Source: Laspinema sp. D2d
GTDB taxonomy: Bacteria; Cyanobacteriota; Cyanobacteriia; Cyanobacteriales; Laspinemataceae
Assembly (NCBI RefSeq): GCF_025370755.1
Contig: NZ_JAMXFC010000036.1
Span: 3,132 to 67,131 of the forward strand
Length of the DNA stretch: 64,000 nt
Reading direction: 5' to 3'
The position numbers and the translations under genes were made by a program. Of the stretch, positions 59,696 through 64,000 are shown piece by piece; within the stretch, counting starts at the first letter, position 1; every line of letters starts with the position of its first letter. The notes beneath the pieces were generated by a model. That model was not told the origin of the DNA, ran no database searches, and was given only the letters and a program-made list of their open reading frames with translations.

Positions 59696-61306
59696 ATGAC
59701 AGGCTACAATATCGGACTCGATTTCGGCACTACTAACTCGATCGTCTCCTACATGGGTCCGAATGGAGAACTGGATGCGTTCCAATATGGGGGGCCAGAC
59801 GGTCATAAATATGTCCCTTCCTTTATCGCCTACGATGAGGGATTTGTGGAAATTGGCATGGCAGCAAGGACGACGGCAGCGAATCATCCGGAGGTAGAAA
59901 GTTATGGCAATTTTAAAATGCGGTTGCCCTTGGCTGATTTTTCCGAGTATTTTGCAGGCGATCGCACACCGAGTACGGTGACGGCAGATTACCTGCGGGA
60001 ACTGCTAATTTCTGAGGAGAATCCCTATAGTTTCTTGAACCAACAAGGGGGAGTGAAGGCGTTGGTAGTTTCGGTTCCCGAAATTTGGCAGCGAGATATT
60101 TATAATCGGGGCCGCGAATCGCTCCAAACCTTAATTAAACAGTTAGGATTACCCCTCATTCATCTGGTGAGTGAACCTGTGGCAGCGGCGGCTTATTATG
60201 CTTGGGAAATTCAACGCCGCGCTCGACAAGAGGGAGTTGCTCCCTTTAGTGGAAATTTGCTGGTTTGTGATATGGGAGGCGGGACTTTTGATGTGAGTCT
60301 GTGCCGGATTTATGGGGATAAAAAGGTGGAGGTGCTTTATTTTGATGGAGAAGGCGATCGCGGTTTAGATTCTGCCGGAGTTGCCTTTGATCGCCACTGT
60401 GTCCAACTCGCCTATCAGCGCAAACAAGGCCACCCGTTAGATGAAACAGACCCGGAATTCCTGCGTTTACTCCGAGAGTTTGAAACGGTTAAAATTGGCT
60501 CTCATGGCCGAGGAACGCGCAAACTCATCAACTGTTTAAAAGAACCAGATATTTATGGCGATCGCGATTTATATGTCTTTGCAGGCGGCTACAGCGTCAG
60601 CTTCGCGGAAGTCCTAGAAGCTTTTACCCCCATTTCCGCCGGAATTCACCGGGTGATGAATCGCTTAAAAGCTTGGTTACAGCAACAAAACCTAGAAATT
60701 GACCGCCTCTTTTTAGTTGGCGGATTCTCCCAATTTCTCCTCGTTCAACGCGCCATTTCCGAAGCATTAGCCATCAATGAAACCGACCCCCGCTTTGACC
60801 AAACCTTTAACATAACCAATAGTGCCTATGCCATTTCTTACGGAGCTTGTTTAATCGCAAATCAACTCGTAGAACCTACAGAAAAATACGTTCACACCCT
60901 GGGAATTGTTGTAGATACTATTAATCCCCAAGCGGAACGAGAACAGCGGTTTATACCCATTATTAAAGGCGGTTCAGGTTTAGATGAATTGGCAAAACCC
61001 CAGTTTGCCGATATTCCCCCCTTAGTCACCTTTCAAAATGATACTCCCCTAAGTTTAACCCTTTGGGTTGACCCCCAATCCAAGGGCATCAGATTGAAAG
61101 AATCTCTACCCGATATGGTTAAACTTCCGAGTTATGATTCCCATGACTCATGGCGGGTGGGAATGCGAGTGGATCGGTCTCAAATTGCTTATTTAGTGAT
61201 AGAAGATATTGCCGGAGAAAAACGAATTGAATACGAGCTAGGCAATGCGATCGCCAAAATGTTTCCGGGTTTTGTCTTAATTGATGAGCGGACACCCGAT
61301 AATTAA
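59696..61306 (+). CDS. Hsp70-family ATPase (DnaK-like, non-canonical)
   Basis: From ATG 59696 the product is 536 residues. The actin-like ATPase domain is clear: phosphate-1 loop GYNIGLDFGTTNSIVSYMG, phosphate-2 VCDMGGGTFDVSLCRIYGD and adenosine region FLVGGFSQFLLVQRAI. The C-terminal part (~390-536) does not look like the DnaK substrate-binding and lid domains and has no EEVD-type end, so it belongs to the diverged Hsp70-like proteins of cyanobacteria. Partners are unknown. The 18 residues upstream of this start lack support. Confidence 0.85.
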   Translation: MTGYNIGLDFGTTNSIVSYMGPNGELDAFQYGGPDGHKYVPSFIAYDEGFVEIGMAARTTAANHPEVESYGNFKMRLPLADFSEYFAGDRTPSTVTADYLRELLISEENPYSFLNQQGGVKALVVSVPEIWQRDIYNRGRESLQTLIKQLGLPLIHLVSEPVAAAAYYAWEIQRRARQEGVAPFSGNLLVCDMGGGTFDVSLCRIYGDKKVEVLYFDGEGDRGLDSAGVAFDRHCVQLAYQRKQGHPLDETDPEFLRLLREFETVKIGSHGRGTRKLINCLKEPDIYGDRDLYVFAGGYSVSFAEVLEAFTPISAGIHRVMNRLKAWLQQQNLEIDRLFLVGGFSQFLLVQRAISEALAINETDPRFDQTFNITNSAYAISYGACLIANQLVEPTEKYVHTLGIVVDTINPQAEREQRFIPIIKGGSGLDELAKPQFADIPPLVTFQNDTPLSLTLWVDPQSKGIRLKESLPDMVKLPSYDSHDSWRVGMRVDRSQIAYLVIEDIAGEKRIEYELGNAIAKMFPGFVLIDERTPDN

Positions 61307-61342
61307 AAAGAGTAAGTTTTTTACATTTATGCTGATTTACCT

Positions 61343-61590
61343 CACATTTAACTGCACCTCCGGTCCCCTCCCCTTGGCAAGGGGAGGGTTAGGGTGGGGT
61401 CCTCATTGCCGAGCGATCGCACGTCACGAAAAAATAGGTGGGACCAGCCTTTCTACAATTGCGATCGCCTCCAAGAGTGCGTGACGTGGCGGTAAGCGGA
61501 GCTATCCCGTAGGGAATCGCCACGTCAGGAAAACCCCACCCTAACCCTCCCCTTGCCAAGGGGAGGGGACCGGAAGTGTACTTAAATGTG
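61343..61590. mobile_element. MITE-like element with 57-base terminal inverted repeats
   Basis: Two 57-base inverted ends (61343-61399 and 61534-61590) match at all but about four positions; the inner 45 bases differ at one. Each end contains the palindrome CCCTCCCCTTGGCAAGGGG(A). The ~134-base middle carries another 10-base inverted pair (TGACGTGGCG / CGCCACGTCA). No coding capacity. It lies between the Hsp70-like gene and nuiA, 53 bases before the nuiA ATG. Confidence 0.82.
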
Positions 61591-61642
61591 GAGATGTACT
61601 TCTTATTTAAGCCCAATAAATTATCTTAAAAACACCCCAACT

Positions 61643-62032
61643 ATGACCCAAGCAATAACCGAAGAATTGACAAACCTCACCCAAGATTTGCTCTGGATGA
61701 GTGAAGCAGATTATCCCTGGCAAGTTGTCTCTTATGAATGTTCAAATATCACCCCGGAAAAACTCTTAGAACAGAGTAATCTTCCCTCGGATACCCCTGT
61801 TGAGACCGTGAGTATCGAACGTTTCTTTGCCCCGGCACTCCGGGAACAATCGTGGCACAATGAAGAGGAACGAGCAACCCGAGACCGTTATCAACAGTTA
61901 TTTGATTTTCTGAATGAGCAATTGAATGACTTAATTGTTTATCGTCTCGGAGAGGTAGAAATTGAGGCTTATGTATTGGGAACGGTGGAAGATAAAACTG
62001 TAGGAATCAAGACAACTATTGTAGAGACATAA
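61643..62032 (+). CDS. nuiA: Nuclease A inhibitor (NuiA family)
   Basis: From ATG 61643 the product is 129 residues (MTQAITEELTNLTQDLLWMS). It matches the Anabaena NuiA pattern along its length: LLWMSEADYPWQVV near the start, RFFAPALREQSWHNEEERAT in the middle and YRLGEVEIEAYVLGTVEDKT towards the end. It ends in VET, and in the known NucA-NuiA complex the C-terminal Thr reaches the nuclease metal. It is convergent with the nucA gene, 121 bases away, so the toxin-like nuclease and its cytoplasmic inhibitor form a matched pair. Confidence 0.93.
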   Translation: MTQAITEELTNLTQDLLWMSEADYPWQVVSYECSNITPEKLLEQSNLPSDTPVETVSIERFFAPALREQSWHNEEERATRDRYQQLFDFLNEQLNDLIVYRLGEVEIEAYVLGTVEDKTVGIKTTIVET

Positions 62033-62088
62033 TTCCATCATGATAAGGCACGGCTTTGTCCTTTTCTGATAATTATAGCTTTTGTTCA

Positions 62089-62153
62089 AAAAGGATGGAT
62101 CCCCCCAACCCCCCTTAAGAAGGGGGGCTTTTTAGAAGTAGGTAAGGGGTCTA
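62089..62153. repeat. Dispersed palindromic repeat between nuiA and nucA
   Basis: GATCCCCCCAACCCCCCTTA followed by AGAAGGGGGGCTTTTTAGAA and a right end GGGGTCTATTAG: another copy of the C-rich palindrome family with one partial terminal repeat. It ends at the nucA stop and may act as a bidirectional terminator for the convergent genes (inference). Confidence 0.7.
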
Positions 62154-63014
62154 TTAGAGATTGTCTACGCGACTCTCGATCGCCGCTTGAATCCCTACTG
62201 GCAGATTAGACAAGAAATCATACCCGGTTGCCGCTTCCAAGACATCGATGGAGACTCGGTAATCCCGCCATGCTGTATTTGCCACTCGTTCCGTATTGGG
62301 CATTCGGACAGCGATCGCCCGGGTATCTGCCGTAATATCATCCAATCCACTGCCGGGGCGATCGAGAACTAGGATAATTTTCCAAGTATAGCGCGGGACC
62401 GTAATGCGACCATTGGCGATCGCCTTGATTCGTCCTTCCGGTCCCGCAATAATATACAATTCCTTCCCCTCTTCCACCAACTGCCGGGAATATTGTTCTA
62501 ATTCATTCCACACCTCTCGATTATTCGCCGCCGATTGGGGCATTATATTAGTCATGACAAATGTAGAGGAATTGTCCTCAGATGAAGCGGTGCGATCGCC
62601 CGAAGGTACGAGATGTCCGCGATCATATCCACTCCCCCGATAATCCGTCCCCCTCACCGCATAAAACCCTTCCGGTAACGATTCATCGGGTCTAAAATCA
62701 TCTTGGCGGTCCACCGTCCCCAACCAGGATGAATTCAACTGCCAACTCACCCAATTTGCCGTCCCCAAACTGCGATTATAGGACAACACATATTGAGGCT
62801 TTTCCATCAAATAATTATCCGCATTCGCGGGATCCCAAGTAGCATTACTCGGATTTCCCAGTAGCAAATGGCTTTCCAGACCCGTCGGCGGTCCCAACAA
62901 CAACGGACAACCCGCTAAAATAATAGCCACACAACAGGCGATCGCAGCCAAATAAACGTGCCTAAATCCGGAATTACGATTAGACATCCCCATCAACCCC
63001 CAAACAGATCTCAA
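62154..63014 (-). CDS. nucA: Sugar-nonspecific DNA/RNA endonuclease NucA (lipoprotein-type signal)
   Basis: A 286-residue beta-beta-alpha metal nuclease. The catalytic motif is DRGHLVPSGDRT (His134 general base), with metal-binding Asn165 (SAANNREVWNELEQ) and Glu173. It aligns with Anabaena NucA along its length (HLLLGNPSNATWDPANADNY; WQLNSSWLGTVDRQDDFRPD). The signal ends in a lipobox (ILAGC, Cys36), so it is probably lipid-anchored or secreted. Start may also be ATG at 62993 or 62987. The inhibitor nuiA converges on it, protecting the cytoplasm. Confidence 0.95.
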   Translation of the reverse strand: MRSVWGLMGMSNRNSGFRHVYLAAIACCVAIILAGCPLLLGPPTGLESHLLLGNPSNATWDPANADNYLMEKPQYVLSYNRSLGTANWVSWQLNSSWLGTVDRQDDFRPDESLPEGFYAVRGTDYRGSGYDRGHLVPSGDRTASSEDNSSTFVMTNIMPQSAANNREVWNELEQYSRQLVEEGKELYIIAGPEGRIKAIANGRITVPRYTWKIILVLDRPGSGLDDITADTRAIAVRMPNTERVANTAWRDYRVSIDVLEAATGYDFLSNLPVGIQAAIESRVDNL

Positions 63015-63155
63015 CCCATTCTACGCCCCTCCCCTTTCACATCCCTCCGTGAAAATCCGTGAAATCTGTGGTGACTTCCCTCCCTAGAAGTAGCCACCCT
63101 TGGAAAAATAAAGTTATGCTATAAATTATTGAGAAATGTTAAGAAAATAAGCCCC

Positions 63156-64000
63156 ATGCTAACTTCCCCGACGAATGGAGCCAAAATCAAAACTTTAATA
63201 CAAGAGAAACTCTTATTCGGCAACGAACCTACCCCTGAACTGGTTGCGATCCTGCTGGTGTACTTCGTGCAAGGCATCCTGGGGTTAGCCCGATTAGCCG
63301 TGAGTTTCTTCCTCAAAGACGAACTCGGGCTAGGTCCTGCAGAAGTTTCAGCCTTAATGGGGATTGCTTCTTTACCCTGGATTGTTAAACCCCTCTTTGG
63401 GTTTATGTCCGATGGGTTACCCATTTTGGGGTATCGCCGACGACCCTATCTCATTCTGTCGGGGATATTTGGTGCAGTCGCCTGGATCGGCATGGCAACT
63501 CTCGTCAATACGGGATGGCAAGCGACAGCCTTAATGTTGCTCAGTTCTCTGTCTGTTGCCGTCAGCGATGTGATTGTAGATTCCCTCGTCGTTGAACGCG
63601 CCAGAAACGAGTCTTTAAGTAATGCCGGTTCCCTGCAATCCTTGTGCTGGGGTTCCTCCGCCATTGGGGGATTGATTACGGCCTATTTGAGCGGTTCTTT
63701 GCTGGAACATTTTAGCAGCCAAACGGTGTTTTTAATGACGGCAAGCTTTCCTCCCATCGTCTCTGCCGTTGCTTGGTTGATTGCCGAGGAACGAGTGGGG
63801 GAGGATGCGACTGGGTTGGTACAAGTTAAAGAACAAGTGAGTCAACTCAAAGGTGCGATCGCTCAAAAAGCGATTTGGTTACCCACTGCCTTTCTGTTTA
63901 TCTGGCAGGCAACCCCATCCAGTGATTCCGCCTTCTTTTACTTCACCACCAACGAACTGGGATTTCAGCCCGAATTTTTAGGCAAAGTGCGACTTGTCAC
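63156..64000 (+). CDS. BT1/folate-biopterin-transporter family protein (3' truncated)
   Basis: The frame starts [20 protein letters not shown] at ATG 63156 and stays open to the window edge (281 codons seen; family members have ~450-500). Visible features are [46 protein letters not shown] (the conserved loop between helices 2 and 3), [18 protein letters not shown] and several membrane helices. Members of this MFS-like family include folate carriers in cyanobacteria and Leishmania, and Slr0642 of Synechocystis. The substrate is not certain. Confidence 0.88.
   Translation, partial: MLTSPTNGAKIKTLIQEKLLFGNEPTPELVAILLVYFVQGILGLARLAVSFFLKDELGLGPAEVSALMGIASLPWIVKPLFGFMSDGLPILGYRRRPYLILSGIFGAVAWIGMATLVNTGWQATALMLLSSLSVAVSDVIVDSLVVERARNESLSNAGSLQSLCWGSSAIGGLITAYLSGSLLEHFSSQTVFLMTASFPPIVSAVAWLIAEERVGEDATGLVQVKEQVSQLKGAIAQKAIWLPTAFLFIWQATPSSDSAFFYFTTNELGFQPEFLGKVRLV

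Overview
The window looks like chromosome from a filamentous, non-marine cyanobacterium (an Oscillatoriales-type genome is my inference). The evidence is the very frequent HIP1 octamer GCGATCGC, cyanobacterial marker genes (clpR-clpP3, PSRP-3/Ycf65, a Rubisco activase carrying an SSUL domain, nucA/nuiA) and typical cyanobacterial dispersed repeats. I see no rRNA, tRNA or CRISPR array.

Layout. 1-4437: exopolysaccharide-decorating genes (truncated SGNH hydrolase with 13-residue repeats and an RTX-like tail, MBOAT acyltransferase, GSSR/SGNH-like partner). 4888-7237: a DUF3102-RusA-like fusion and a membrane Ser/Thr kinase. 7272-13975 is an accessory island. It holds a decayed Phd/ParE-like toxin-antitoxin remnant, an intact PIN toxin-antitoxin pair, and a second PIN toxin-antitoxin pair killed by a nonsense codon and a frameshift. 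Next comes an ISAs1-type insertion sequence (transposase with an in-frame amber codon) sitting inside a MITE. The island ends with a complete diversity-generating retroelement (DGR): template repeat, reverse transcriptase, Avd, and a kinase-FGE/C-type-lectin target whose last ~40 residues are the variable repeat. 14114-22115 is core housekeeping: J-domain protein, clpP3, clpR, obg, a TerB/Mo-nitro_C protein, PSRP-3, a HAD hydrolase, a lumenal TPR protein and ruvB.

22217-35632 is a surface-glycan cluster: ABC-2 exporter (Wzm/Wzt-like with a C-terminal glycan-binding domain), glycosyltransferases, methyltransferases and two sulfotransferases. This fits an ABC-exported, sulfated and/or methyl-capped polysaccharide. 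35775-45213: an ion transporter translationally coupled to Rubisco activase, prfC, a second MBOAT and a large metzincin-like protease. 46260-64000: a membrane helical-repeat protein, hslO, a B12/radical-SAM enzyme, TspO, a PQQ-propeller lipoprotein, an HtrA-type protease, an SLH/GHL10 protein, an Hsp70-like protein, the convergent nuclease/inhibitor pair nuiA-nucA, and a truncated BT1-family transporter at the right edge.

The standout system is the DGR. Across 118 aligned bases, template and variable repeats differ at 11 positions and all 11 are adenines in the template. This is the signature of adenine-specific mutagenic retrohoming. It acts here on the ligand-binding face of a protein that also carries an intact kinase domain, so it looks like a diversifiable sensor kinase. 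A second theme is dispersed repeats: a 9-bp G/C-rich minisatellite linked to a CGACTGAAGTCG palindrome occurs at four intergenic sites, and the palindrome alone at a fifth.
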